From Balaenoptera acutorostrata (taxonomy: Eukaryota; Chordata; Mammalia; Artiodactyla; Balaenopteridae): a DNA stretch of 64,000 nt. The DNA is taken from assembly GCF_949987535.1 (NCBI RefSeq), contig NW_026645836.1:62001-126000 (forward strand). Direction: 5' to 3'. Numbering within the stretch: position 1 is the first letter of the stretch; every line of letters begins with the position of its first letter. The notes under the pieces were generated by a model that was not told the DNA's origin, did no database searches, and saw nothing but the letters and a program-made list of their open reading frames with translations. The position numbers and the translations under genes were made by a program. Below, one piece after another: positions 1 to 11,470 of this stretch.

Positions 1-424
1 TGAAGTTAGTTATTAAACCTATCCCACTCTCTAGATACCCCTTAGCACGTAAAGGAATATTATTTGGGGGTCCATCCATGGAGAAGAGTTTAGACACGAG
101 GAGAAGATAAGGAACACACCCATTATCAACAAATCACATTAGGATCCTCTTTTTAACCTGTTCCTTAAAACACTAGTGCTTAGGAAATCTATTGGAGACA
201 GAAGCCGTCAAGGGTAGCTTAGGTTTAGGGTTAGGGTTAGGGTTAGGGTTAGGGTACGGCTTAGGGTAGGGGTTCAGGGAGGGGTTCGGGTAGGGCGTAG
301 GGTATGGGTTAGGGTTAGGGTTAGTGTTAGGGTTCGGGCTCGGTTTAGGGTACGGGTTAGGATTAGGGTACGCGTTACTCTTAGGGGAGGGGTTAGGGTT
401 AGGGTACGCGATAGGGTGAGGTTA

Positions 425-634
425 GTTATTAAACCTGTCACACTCTCTAGATACCCCTTAGCACGTAAAGGAATATTATTTGGGGGTCCAGCCATGGAGA
501 AGAGTTTAGACACTAGGAGAAGATAAGGAACACACTCATTATCAAGAAATCACATTAGGATTCTCTTTTTAACCTGTTCCGTAAAACACTAGTGCTTAGG
601 AAATCTATTGGAGGCAGAAGCAGTCAAGGGTAGC
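425..634 (+). repeat. Half A of a representative monomer (210-bp complex block)
   Basis: This block has ordinary base composition and no internal repeat. It is copied with few substitutions in every monomer. Conserved landmarks include TCTAGA, a CCATGG site, ACTAGT, and the stretch AGGATTCTCTTTTTAACC, which is the SINE insertion site. I do not recognise an ancestral transposon, LTR or gene in it. I see no match to the 17-bp CENP-B box consensus. The NcoI, XbaI and SpeI sites recur once per monomer, with scattered losses (for example CCATAG at about 914-919 and CAATGG at about 38690), so digestion should give a ladder. Confidence 0.85.
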
Positions 635-846
635 TTAGGGTTAGGGTTAGGTTTAGGGTGAGGGTTAGGGTACGGCTTAGGGTACGGGTTCGGGGAGGGG
701 TTCGGGTAGGGCGTAGGGTATGGGTTAGGGTTAGGGTTAGGGTTAGTGTTAGTGTTAGGGCTCGGTTTAGGGTACGGGTTAGGATTAGGTTACGCGTTAG
801 TGTTAGGGTAGGGGTTAGGGTTAGGGTACACTTTAGGGTGAGAGTA
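635..846 (+). repeat. Half B of a representative monomer (35 telomere-like hexamers)
   Basis: This block reads as 35 consecutive hexamers plus two bases. TTAGGG is the commonest word, and the variants (such as TACGGC, GAGGGG, CTCGGT) occur at fixed positions in the string. The same variant order appears in nearly all monomers, so this is not random decay of a telomeric run. Runs of three to four perfect TTAGGG lie at the left edge and in the middle. Repeated GGG tracts give strong G-quadruplex potential on + and TRF-type TAGGGTTA sites. CpG dinucleotides are frequent in the variant hexamers. Confidence 0.88.
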
Positions 847-1767
847 GTTATTAAACCTATCCCACTCTCTAGATACCCCTTAGCACGTAAAGGAATATTA
901 TTTGGGGGTCCAGCCATAGAGAAGAGTTTAGACACGAGGAGAAGATAAGGAACACACCCATTATCAAGAAATCACATTAGGATTCTCTTTTTAACCTGTT
1001 CCTTAAAACACTAGTGCTTAGGAAATCTATTGGAGGCAGAAGCAGTCAAGGGTAGCTTAGGGTTAGGGTTAGGGTTAGGGTACGGCTTAGGGTACGGGTT
1101 CAGGGAGGGGTTCGGGTAGGGCGTAGGGTATGGGTTAGGGTTAGGGTTAGGGTTAGTGTTAGGGTTAGGGCTCGGTTTAGGGTACGGGTTAGGATTAGGG
1201 TACGCGTTAGGGTTAGGGTAGGGGTTAGGGTTAGGGTATGCGATAGGGTGAGGTTAGTTATTAAACCTATCACACTCTCTAGATACCCCTTAGCACGTAA
1301 AGGAATATTATTTGTGGGTCCAGCCATGGAGAAGAGTTTAGACACTAGGAGAAGATAAGGAACACACCCATTATCACGAAATCACATTAGGATTCTCTTT
1401 TTAACCTGTTCCTTAAAACACTAGTGCTTAGGAAATCTATTGGAGGCAGAAGCAATCAAGGGTAGCTTAGGGTTACGGTTAGAGTTAGGGTGAGGGTTAG
1501 GGTACGGCTTAGGGTACGGGTTCGGGGAGGGGTTTGGGTAGGGCGTAGGGTATGGGTTAGGGTTAGGGTTAGGGTTAGTGTTAGTGTTAGGGCTCGTTTT
1601 AGGGTACGGGTTAGGATTAGGGTACGCGTTATGGTTAGGGTAGCGGTTAGGGTTAGGGTACGCTTTAGGCTGAGGTTAGTTATTAAACCTATCCCACTCT
1701 CTAGATACCCCTTAGCACGTAAAGGAATATTATTTGGGGGTCCAGCCATGGAGAAGAGCTTAGACAC

Positions 1768-2285
1768 TAGGAGAAGATAAGGAACACACCCATTATCAAG
1801 AAATCACATTAGGATTCTCTTTTTAACCTGTTCCTTAAAACACTAGTGCTTAGGAAATCTATTGGAGGCAGAAGCAGTCAAGGGTAACTTAGGGTTAGGG
1901 CTAGGTTTAGGGTGAGGGTTAGGGTACGGCTTAGGGTACGGGTTCGGGGAGGGGTTCGGGTAGGGCGTAGGGTATGGGTTAGGGTTAGGGTTAGCGCTAG
2001 TGTTAGGGTTAGGGCTCGGTTTAGGGTACGGGTTAGGATTAGGGTACGCATTAGGGGTTGGGTAGGGGTTAGGGTTAGGGTACGCGTTAGGGTTAGGGTT
2101 AGGGTTAGGGCTCGGTTTAGGGTAAGGGTTAGGATTAGGGTACGCGTTAGTGTTAGGGTAGGGGTTAGGGTTAGGGTACGCGATAGTGTGAGGTTAGTTA
2201 TTAAACCTATCCCACTCTCTAGATACCCCTTAGCACGTAAAGGAATATTATTTGGGGGTCCAGCCATGGAGAAGAGTTTAGACAC
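1768..2285 (+). repeat. Expanded 518-bp monomer
   Basis: Half B is 96 bp (16 hexamers) longer than in the 422-bp form. The block from CTCGGT through TACGCG with its following TTAGGG words is present twice in tandem (second copy from about 2107). The first block has TACGCA and a local TTGGG variant. Half A is normal. Confidence 0.85.
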
Positions 2286-2695
2286 GAGGAGAAGATAAGG
2301 AACACACCCATTATCAAGAAATCACAATAGGATTCTCTTTTTAACCTGTTCCTTAAAACACTAGTGCTTAGGAAATCTATTGGAGGCAGAAGCAGTCAAG
2401 GGTAGCTTAGGGTTAGGGTTAGGGTTAGGGTATGGCTTAGGGTACGGGTTCGGGGAGGGGTTCGGGTAGGGCGTAGTGTATGGGTTAGGGTTAGGGTTAG
2501 GGTTAGTGTTAGGGTTCGGGCTCGGTTTAGGGTACGGGTTAGGATTAGGGTACGCGTTAGTGTTAGGGTAGGGGTTAGGGTTATGGTACGCACTAGGGTG
2601 AGGGTAGTTATTAAACCTATCCCACTCTCTAGATACCCCTTAGCACGTAAAGGATTATTATTTGGGGGTCCAGCCATGGAGAAGAGTTTAGACAC

Positions 2696-3207
2696 TAGGA
2701 GAAGATAAGGAACACACCCATTATCAAGAAATCACATTAGGATTCTCTTTTTAACCTGTTCCTTAAAACACTAGTGCTTAGGAAATCTATTGGAGGCAGA
2801 AGCAATCAAGGGTAGCTTAGGGTTAGGGTTAGAGTTAGGGTGAGGGTTAGGGTACGGCTTAGGGTACGGGTTCGGGGAGGGGTTTGGGTAGGGCGTAGGG
2901 TATGGGTTAGGGTTAGGGTTAGGGTTAGTGTTAGGGTTAGGGCTCGGTTTAGGGTACGGGTTAGGATTAGGGTACGCGTTAGGGTTAGGGTTGGGGTTAG
3001 GGTTAGGGTTAGGGTTAGTGTTAGGGTTAGGGCTCGGTTTAGGGTACGGGTTAGGATTAGGGTACGCGTTAGTGTTAGGGTAGGGGTTAGGGTTAGGTTA
3101 CGCTTTAGGGTGGGGTTAGTTATTAAACCTATCCCACTCTCTAGATACCCCTTAGCACGTAAAGGAATATTATTTGGGGGTCCAGCCATGGAGAAGAGTT
3201 TAGACAC
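2696..3207 (+). repeat. Expanded 512-bp monomer
   Basis: Half B carries a 90-bp (15-hexamer) internal duplication that includes TTAGTG, CTCGGT and TACGCG. The junction lies near 2990-3010. The duplicated unit differs in length and register from the 518-bp monomers, so it arose separately. Confidence 0.85.
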
Positions 3208-4051
3208 TAGGAGAAGATAAGGAGCACACCCATTATCATAAAATCACATTAGGATTCTCTTTTTAACCTGTACCTTAAAACACTAGTGCTTAGGAAATCT
3301 ATTGGTGGCAGAAGCAGTCAAGGGTAGCTTAGGGTTAGGGTTAGGGTTAGGGTGAGGGTTAGGGTACGGCTTAGGGTACGGGTTCGGGGAGGGGTTCGGG
3401 TAGGGCGTAGGGTATGGGTTAGGGTTAGGGTTAGGGTTTGTGTTAGGGTTAGGGCTCGGTTTAGGGTACGGGTTAGGATTAGGGTACGCGTTAGTCTTAG
3501 GGGAGGGGTTAGGGTTAGGGTACGCGATAGGGTGAGGTTAGTTATTAAACCTATCCCACTCTCTAGATACCCCTTAGCACGTAAAGGAATATTATTTGGG
3601 GGTCCAGCCATGGAGAGGAGTTTAGACACTAGGAGAAGATAAGGAACACACCCATTATCAAGAAATCACATTAGGATTCTCTTTTTAACCTGTTCTTTAA
3701 AACACTAGTGCTTAGGAAATCTATTGGAGGCAGAAGCAGTCAAGGGTAGCTTAGTGTTAGGGTTAGGGTTAGGGTGAGGGTTAGGGTACGGCTTAGGGTA
3801 CGGGTTCGGGGAGGAGTTCGGGTAGGGCGTAGGGTATGGGTTAGGGTTAGGGTTAGGGTTAGTGTTAGGGTTAGGGCTCGGTTTAGGGTACGGGTTAGGA
3901 TTAGGGTACGCGTTAGTGTTAGGGTAGGGGTTAGGGTTAGGGTACGCGATAGGGTGAAGTTAGTTATTAAACCTATCCCACTCTCTAGATACCCCTTAGC
4001 ACGTAAAGGAATATTATTTGGGGGTCCATCCATGGAGAAGAGTTTAGACAC

Positions 4052-7000
4052 GAGGAGAAGATAAGGAACACACCCATTATCAACAAATCACATTAGGATC
4101 CTCTTTTTAACCTGTTCCTTAAAACACTAGTGCTTAGGAAATCTATTGGATACAGAAGCCGTCAAGGGTAGCTTAGGTTTAGGGTTAGGGTTAGGGTTAG
4201 GGTTAGGGTACGGCTTAGGGTAGGGGTTCAGTGAGGGGTTCGGGTAGGGCGTAGGGTATGGGTTAGGGTTAGGGTTAGTGTTAGGGTTCGGGCTCGGTTT
4301 AGGGTACGGGTTAGGATTAGGGTACGCGTTACTCTTAGGGGAGGGGTTAGGGTTAGGGTACGCGATAGGGTGAGGTTAGTTATTAAACCTGTCACACTCT
4401 CTAGATACCCCTTAGCACGTAAAGGAATATTATTTGGGGGTCCAGCCATGGAGAAGAGTTTAGACACTAGGAGAAGATAAGGAACACACTCATTATCAAG
4501 AAATCACATTAGGATTCTCTTTTTAACCTGTTCCGTAAAACACTAGTGCTTAGGAAATCTATTGGAGGCAGAAGCAGTCAAGGGTAGCTTAGGGTTAGGG
4601 TTAGGTTTAGGGTGAGGGTTAGGGTACGGCTTAGGGTACGGGTTCGGGGAGGGGTTCGGGTAGGGCGTAGGGTATGGGTTAGGGTTAGGGTTAGGGTTAG
4701 TGTTAGTGTTAGGGCTCGGTTTAGGGTACGGGTTAGGATTAGGTTACGCGTTAGTGTTAGGGTAGGGGTTAGGGTTAGGGTACACTTTAGGGTGAGAGTA
4801 GTTATTAAACCTATCCCACTCTCTAGATACCCCTTAGCACGTAAAGGAATATTATTTGGGGGTCCAGCCATGGAGAAGAGTTTAGACACGAGGAGAAGAT
4901 AAGGAACACACCCATTATCAAGAAATCACATTAGGATTCTCTTTTTAACCTGTTCCTTAAAACACTAGTGCTTAGGAAATCTATTGGAGGCAGAAGCAGT
5001 CAAGGGTAGCTTAGGGTTAGGGTTAGGGTTAGGGTACGGCTTAGGGTACGGGTTCGGGGAAGGGTTCGGGTAGGGCGTAGGGTATGGGTTAGGGTTAGGG
5101 TTAGGGTTAGTGTTAGGGTTAGGGCTCGGTTTAGGCTACGGGTTAGGATTAGGGTACGCGTTAGTGTTAGGGTAGGGGTTAGGGTTAGGGTACGCGATAG
5201 GGTGAGGTTAGTTATTAAACCTATCCCACTCTCTAGATACCCCTTAGCACGTAAAGGAATATTATTTGGGGGTCCAGCCATGGAGAAGAGTTTAGACACG
5301 AGGAGAACATAAGGAACACACCCATTATCAAGAAATCACATTAGGATTCTCTTTTTAACCTGTTCCTTAAAACACTAGTGCTTAGGAAATCTATTGGAGG
5401 CAGAAGAAGTCAAGGGTAGCTTAGTGTTAGGGTTAGGGTTAGGGTACGGCTTAGGGTTCGGTTTCGGGGAGGGGTTCGGGTAGGGCGTAGTGTATGGGTT
5501 AGGGTTAGGGTTAGGGTTAGTGTTAGGGTTAGGGCTCGGTTTAGGGTACGGGTTAGGATTAGGGTACGCGTTAGGGTTAGGGTAGGGGTTAGGGTTAGGG
5601 TACGCGATAGGGTGAAGTTAGTTATTAAACCTATCCCACTCTCTAGATACCCCTTAGCACGTAAAGGAATATTATTTGGGGGTCCAGCCATGGAGAAGAG
5701 TTTAGACACTAGGAGAAGATAAGGAACACACCCATTATCACGAAATCACATTAGGATTCTCTTTTTAACCTGTTCCTTAAAACACTAGTGCTTAGGAAAT
5801 CTATTGGAGGCAGAAGCAATCAAGGGTAGCTTAGGGTTAGGGTTAGAGTTAGGGTGAGGTTTAGGGTACGGCTTAGGGTACGGGTTCGGGGAGGGGTTTG
5901 GGTAGGGCGTAGGGTATGGGTTAGGGTTAGGGTTAGGGTTAGTGTTAGTGTTAGGGCTCGTTTTAGGGTACGGGTTAGGATTAGGGTACGCGTTATGGTT
6001 AGGGTAGCGGTTAGGGTTAGGGTACGCTTTAGGCTGAGGTTAGTTATTAAACCTATCCCACTCTCTAGATACCCCTTAGCACGTAAAGGAATATTATTTG
6101 GGGGTCCAGCCATGGAGAAGAGCTTAGACACTAGGAGAAGATAAGGAACACACCCATTATCAAGAAATCACATTAGGATTCTCTTTTTAACCTGTTCCTT
6201 AAAACACTAGTGCTTAGGAAATCTATTGGAGGCAGAAGCAGTCAAGGGTAACTTAGGGTTAGGGCTAGGTTTAGGGTGAGGGTTAGGGTACGGCTTAGGG
6301 TACGGGTTCGGGGAGGGGTTCGGGTAGGGCGTAGGGTATGGGTTAGGGTTAGGGTTAGCGCTAGTGTTAGGGTTAGGGCTCGGTTTAGGGTACGGGTTAG
6401 GATTAGGGTACGCATTAGGGTTAGGGTAGGGGTTAGGGTTAGGGTACGCGTTAGGGTTAGGGTTAGGGTTAGGGCTCGGTTTAGGGTAAGGGTTAGGATT
6501 AGGGTACGCGTTAGTGTTAGGGTAGGGGTTAGGGTTAGGGTACGCGATAGTGTGAGGTTAGTTATTAAACCTATCCCACTCTCTAGATACCCCTTAGCAC
6601 GTAAAGGAATATTATTTGGGGGTCCAGCCATGGAGAAGAGTTTAGACACGAGGAGAAGATAAGGAACACACCCATTATCAAGAAATCACAATAGGATTCT
6701 CTTTTTAACCTGTTCCTTAAAACACTAGTGCTTAGGAAATCTATTGGAGGCAGAAGCAGTCAAGGGTAGCTTAGTGTTAGGGTTAGGGTTAGGGTGAGGG
6801 TTAGGGTACGGCTTAGGGTACGGGTTCGGGGAGGAGTTTGGGTAGGGCGTAGGGTATGGGTTAGGGTTAGGGTTAGGGTTAGTGTTAGGGTTAGGGCTCG
6901 GTTTAGGGTACGGGTTAGGATTAGGGTACGCGTTAGTGTTAGGGTAGGGGTTAGGGTTAGGGTACGCGATAGGGTGAAGTTAGTTATTAAACCTATCCCA

Positions 7001-7071
7001 CTCTCTAGATACCCCTTAGCACGTAAAGGAATATTATTTGGGGGTCCATCCATGGAGAAGAGTTTAGACAC
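4052..7071 (+). repeat. Seven-monomer derivative repeat, 3020 bp
   Basis: Monomer lengths are 416, 422, 410, 410, 422, 518 and 422 bp. Most members match members of the neighbouring 9-mer. However, the third and fourth carry private variants (GGGGAAGGGTT at about 5056, GGTTCGGTTTCGG at about 5456), and the 410/512/422 trio of the 9-mer is absent. This is the pattern expected from unequal exchange between 9-mer copies plus replacement of two monomers. Confidence 0.8.
6132..6649 (+). repeat. Expanded 518-bp monomer (second copy)
   Basis: This has the same 16-hexamer internal duplication as 1768-2285. It lacks the TTGGG variant, reading TTAGGG there. It is shared by the 9-mer and 7-mer repeats. 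Confidence 0.85.
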
Positions 7072-8741
7072 GAGGAGAAGATAAGGAACACACCCATTAT
7101 CAACAAATCACATTAGGATCCTCTTTTTAACCTGTTCCTTAAAACACTAGTTCTTAGGAAATCTATTGGAGACAGAAGCCGTCAAGGGTAGCTTAGGTTT
7201 AGGGTTAGGGTTAGGGTTAGGGTTAGGGTACGGCTTAGGGTAGGGGTTCAGGGAGGGGTTCGGGTAGGGCGTAGGGTATGGGTTAGGGTTAGGGTTAGTG
7301 TTAGGGTTTGGGCTCGGTTTAGGGTACGGGTTAGGATTAGGGTACGCGTTACTCTTAGGGGAGGGGTTAGGGTTTGGGTACGCGATAGGGTGAGGTTAGT
7401 TATTAAACCTGTCACACTCTCTAGATACCCCTTAGCACGTAAAGGAATATTATTTGGGGGTCCAGCCATGGAGAAGAGTTTAGACACTAGGAGAAGATAA
7501 GGAACACACTCATTATCAAGAAATCACATTAGGATTCTCTTTTTAACCTGTTCCGTAAAACACTAGTGCTTAGGAAATCTATTGGAGGCAGAAGCAGTCA
7601 AGGGTAGCTTAGGGTTAGGGTTAGGTTTAGGGTGAGGGTTAGGGTACGGCTTAGGGTACGGGTTCGGGGAGGGGTTCGGGTAGGGCGTAGGGTATGGGTT
7701 AGGGTTAGGGTTAGGGTTAGTGTTAGTGTTAGGGCTCGGTTTAGGGTACGGGTTAGGATTAGGTTACGCGTTAGTGTTAGGGTAGGGGTTAGGGTTAGGG
7801 TACACTTTAGGGTGAGAGTAGTTATTAAACCTATCCCACTCTCTAGATACCCCTTAGCACGTAAAGGAATATTATTTGGGGGTCCAGCCATGGAGAAGAG
7901 TTTAGACACGAGGAGAAGATAAGGAACACACCCATTATCAAGAAATCACATTAGGATTCTCTTTTTAACCTGTTCCTTAAAACACTAGTGCTTAGGAAAT
8001 CTATTGGAGGCAGAAGCAGTCAAGGGTAGCTTAGGGTTAGGGTTAGGGTTAGGGTACGGCTTAGGGTACGGGTTCAGGGAGGGGTTCGGGTAGGGCGTAG
8101 GGTATGGGTTAGGGTTAGGGTTAGGGTTAGTGTTAGGGTTAGGGCTCGGTTTAGGGTACGGGTTAGGATTAGGGTACGCGTTAGGGTTAGGGTAGGGGTT
8201 AGGGTTAGGGTATGCGATAGGGTGAGGTTAGTTATTAAACCTATCACACTCTCTAGATACCCCTTAGCACGTAAAGGAATATTATTTGTGGGTCCAGCCA
8301 TGGAGAAGAGTTTAGACACTAGGAGAAGATAAGGAACACACCCATTATCACGAAATCACATTAGGATTCTCTTTTTAACCTGTTCCTTAAAACACTAGTG
8401 CTTAGGAAATCTATTGGAGGCAGAAGCAATCAAGGGTAGCTTAGGGTTAGGGTTAGAGTTAGGGTGAGGGTTAGGGTACGGCTTAGGGTACGGGTTCGGG
8501 GAGGGGTTTGGGTAGGGCGTAGGGTATGGGTTAGGGTTAGGGTTAGGGTTAGTGTTAGTGTTAGGGCTCGTTTTAGGGTACGGGTTAGGATTAGGGTACG
8601 CGTTATGGTTAGGGTAGCGGTTAGGGTTAGGGTACGCTTTAGGCTGAGGTTAGTTATTAAACCTATCCCACTCTCTAGATACCCCTTAGCACGTAAAGGA
8701 ATATTATTTGGGGGTCCAGCCATGGAGAAGAGCTTAGACAC

Positions 8742-9259
8742 TAGGAGAAGATAAGGAACACACCCATTATCAAGAAATCACATTAGGATTCTCTTTTTAA
8801 CCTGTTCCTTAAAACACTAGTGCTTAGGAAATCTATTGGAGGCAGAAGCAGTCAAGGGTAACTTAGGGTTAGGGCTAGGTTTAGGGTGAGGGTTAGGGTA
8901 CGGCTTAGGGTACGGGTTCGGGGAGGGGTTCGGGTAGGGCGTAGGGTATGGGTTAGGGTTAGGGTTAGCGCTAGTGTTAGGGTTAGGGCTCGGTTTAGGG
9001 TACGGGTTAGGATTAGGGTACGCATTAGGGTTAGGGTAGGGGTTAGGGTTAGGGTACGCGTTAGGGTTAGGGTTAGGGTTAGGGCTCGGTTTAGGGTAAG
9101 GGTTAGGATTAGGGTACGCGTTAGTGTTAGGGTAGGGGTTAGGGTTAGGGTACGCGATAGTGTGAGGTTAGTTATTAAACCTATCCCACTCTCTAGATAC
9201 CCCTTAGCACGTAAAGGAATATTATTTGGGGGTCCAGCCATGGAGAAGAGTTTAGACAC
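8742..9259 (+). repeat. Expanded 518-bp monomer (third copy)
   Basis: This is the counterpart of 1768-2285 at the 6974-bp offset and carries the same 96-bp duplication in half B. Confidence 0.85.
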
Positions 9260-9669
9260 GAGGAGAAGATAAGGAACACACCCATTATCAAGAAATCACA
9301 ATAGGATTCTCTTTTTAACCTGTTCCTTAAAACACTAGTGCTTAGGAAATCTATTGGAGGCAGAAGCAGTCAAGGGTAGCTTAGGGTTAGGGTTAGGGTT
9401 AGGGTATGGCTTAGGGTACGGGTTCGGGGAGGGGTTCGGGTAGGGCGTAGTGTATGGGTTAGGGTTAGGGTTAGGGTTAGTGTTAGGGTTCGGGCTCGGT
9501 TTAGGGTACGGGTTAGGATTAGGGTACGCGTTAGTGTTAGGGTAGGGGTTAGGGTTATGGTACGCACTAGGGTGAGGGTAGTTATTAAACCTATCCCACT
9601 CTCTAGATACCCCTTAGCACGTAAAGGATTATTATTTGGGGGTCCAGCCATGGAGAAGAGTTTAGACAC

Positions 9670-10181
9670 TAGGAGAAGATAAGGAACACACCCATTATCA
9701 AGAAATCACATTAGGATTCTCTTTTTAACCTGTTCCTTAAAACACTAGTGCTTAGGAAATCTATTGGAGGCAGAAGCAATCAAGGGTAGCTTAGGGTTAG
9801 GGTTAGAGTTAGGGTGAGGGTTAGGGTACGGCTTAGGGTACGGGTTCGGGGAGGGGTTTGGGTAGGGCGTAGGGTATGGGTTAGGGTTAGGGTTAGGGTT
9901 AGTGTTAGGGTTAGGGCTCGGTTTAGGGTACGGGTTAGGATTAGGGTACGCGTTAGGGTTAGGGTAGGGGTTAGGGTTAGGGTTAGGGTTAGTGTTAGGG
10001 TTAGGGCTCGGTTTAGGGTACGGGTTAGGATTAGGGTACGCGTTAGTGTTAGGGTAGGGGTTAGGGTTAGGTTACGCTTTAGGGTGGGGTTAGTTATTAA
10101 ACCTATCCCACTCTCTAGATACCCCTTAGCACGTAAAGGAATATTATTTGGGGGTCCAGCCATGGAGAAGAGTTTAGACAC
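9670..10181 (+). repeat. Expanded 512-bp monomer (second copy)
   Basis: This is the counterpart of 2696-3207 at the 6974-bp offset, with the same 90-bp duplication. It reads TAGGGG at about 9964, where the first copy reads TTGGGG. Confidence 0.85.
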
Positions 10182-11470
10182 TAGGAGAAGATAAGGAGCA
10201 CACCCATTATCATAAAATCACATTAGGATTCTCTTTTTAACCTGTACCTTAAAACACTAGTGCTTAGGAAATCTATTGGTGGCAGAAGCAGTCAAGGGTA
10301 GCTTAGGGTTAGGGTTAGGGTTAGGGTGAGGGTTAGGGTACGGCTTAGGGTACGGGTTCGGGGAGGGGTTCGGGTAGGGCGTAGGGTATGGGTTAGGGTT
10401 AGGGTTAGGGTTTGTGTTAGGGTTAGGGCTCGGTTTAGGGTACGGGTTAGGATTAGGGTACGCGTTAGTCTTAGGGGAGGGGTTAGGGTTAGGGTACGCG
10501 ATAGGGTGAGGTTAGTTATTAAACCTATCCCACTCTCTAGATACCCCTTAGCACGTAAAGGAATATTATTTGGGTGTCCAGCCATGGAGAGGAGTTTAGA
10601 CACTAGGAGAAGATAAGGAACACACCCATTATCAAGAAATCACATTAGGATTCTCTTTTTAACCTGTTCTTTAAAACACTAGTGCTTAGGAAATCTATTG
10701 GAGGCAGAAGCAGTCAAGGGTAGCTTAGTGTTAGGGTTAGGGTTAGGGTGAGGGTTAGGGTACGGCTTAGGGTACGGGTTCGGGGAGGAGTTCGGGTAGG
10801 GCGTAGGGTATGGGTTAGGGTTAGGGTTAGGGTTAGTGTTAGGGTTAGGGCTCGGTTTAGGGTACGGGTTAGGATTAGGGTACGCGTTAGTGTTAGGGTA
10901 GGGGTTAGGGTTAGGGTACGCGATAGGGTGAAGTTAGTTATTAAACCTATCCCACTCTCTAGATACCCCTTAGCACGTAAAGGAATATTATTTGGGGGTC
11001 CATCCATGGAGAAGAGTTTAGACACGAGGAGAAGATAAGGAACACACCCATTATCAACAAATCACATTAGGATCCTCTTTTTAACCTGTTCCTTAAAACA
11101 CTAGTGCTTAGGAAATCTATTGGATACAGAAGCCGTCAAGGGTAGCTTAGGTTTAGGGTTAGGGTTAGGGTTAGGGTTAGGGTACGGCTTAGGGTAGGGG
11201 TTCAGTGAGGGGTTCGGGTAGGGCGTAGGGTATGGGTTAGGGTTAGGGTTAGTGTTAGGGTTCGGGCTCGGTTTAGGGTACGGGTTAGGATTAGGGTACG
11301 CGTTACTCTTAGGGGAGGGGTTAGGGTTAGGGTACGCGATAGGGTGAGGTTAGTTATTAAACCTGTCACACTCTCTAGATACCCCTTAGCACGTAAAGGA
11401 ATATTATTTGGGGGTCCAGCCATGGAGAAGAGTTTAGACACTAGGAGAAGATAAGGAACACACTCATTAT

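Larger units (their letters stand above)
98..4051 (+). repeat. Nine-monomer higher-order repeat, 3954 bp
   Basis: Successive monomer lengths are 416, 422, 410, 422, 518, 410, 512, 422 and 422 bp. The same order of lengths and of private variants returns at 7072-11025. It includes two expanded monomers (518 and 512 bp). Boundaries are given at the conserved TTTAGACAC site and are a choice of phase, not a biological edge. Confidence 0.85.
1..6974 (+). repeat. 6974-bp super-repeat, copy 1
   Basis: This block combines a 9-monomer repeat (3954 bp) and a 7-monomer derivative (3020 bp). It recurs from 6975 onward at an exact offset of 6974 bp, with only a handful of single-base differences by eye. 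Diagnostic marks include CCATCCATGG instead of CCAGCCATGG at about 71, 4024 and 7047, and TTAGGATCCTC instead of TTAGGATTCTC in the same monomers. Copies after 4051 and 11025 share TTGGATACAG and CAGTGAGG. Copies after 97 and 7071 share TTGGAGACAG and CAGGGAGG, which fixes the larger period. Confidence 0.85.
6975..11470 (+). repeat. 6974-bp super-repeat, copy 2 (truncated)
   Basis: This copy reproduces positions 1 to about 4490 at an offset of 6974. It includes the full 9-mer (7072-11025) and the first monomer of the 7-mer. After about 11.45 kb it jumps to the monomer equivalent to 4890-5299, skipping one 422-bp monomer, and the correspondence then breaks down. Small differences from copy 1 are visible: about 2066 versus 9040 (TTGGG versus TTAGGG context), about 917 versus 7891 (CCATAG versus CCATGG), and GGGTGTCC at about 10573. 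Confidence 0.82.

Noticed and set aside
425..634. Centromeric satellite with a CENP-B box
   Set aside because: I looked for the CENP-B box core (TTCG....CGGG) in half A and found none. TTCGGG in half B belongs to the hexamer series and lacks the rest of the consensus.
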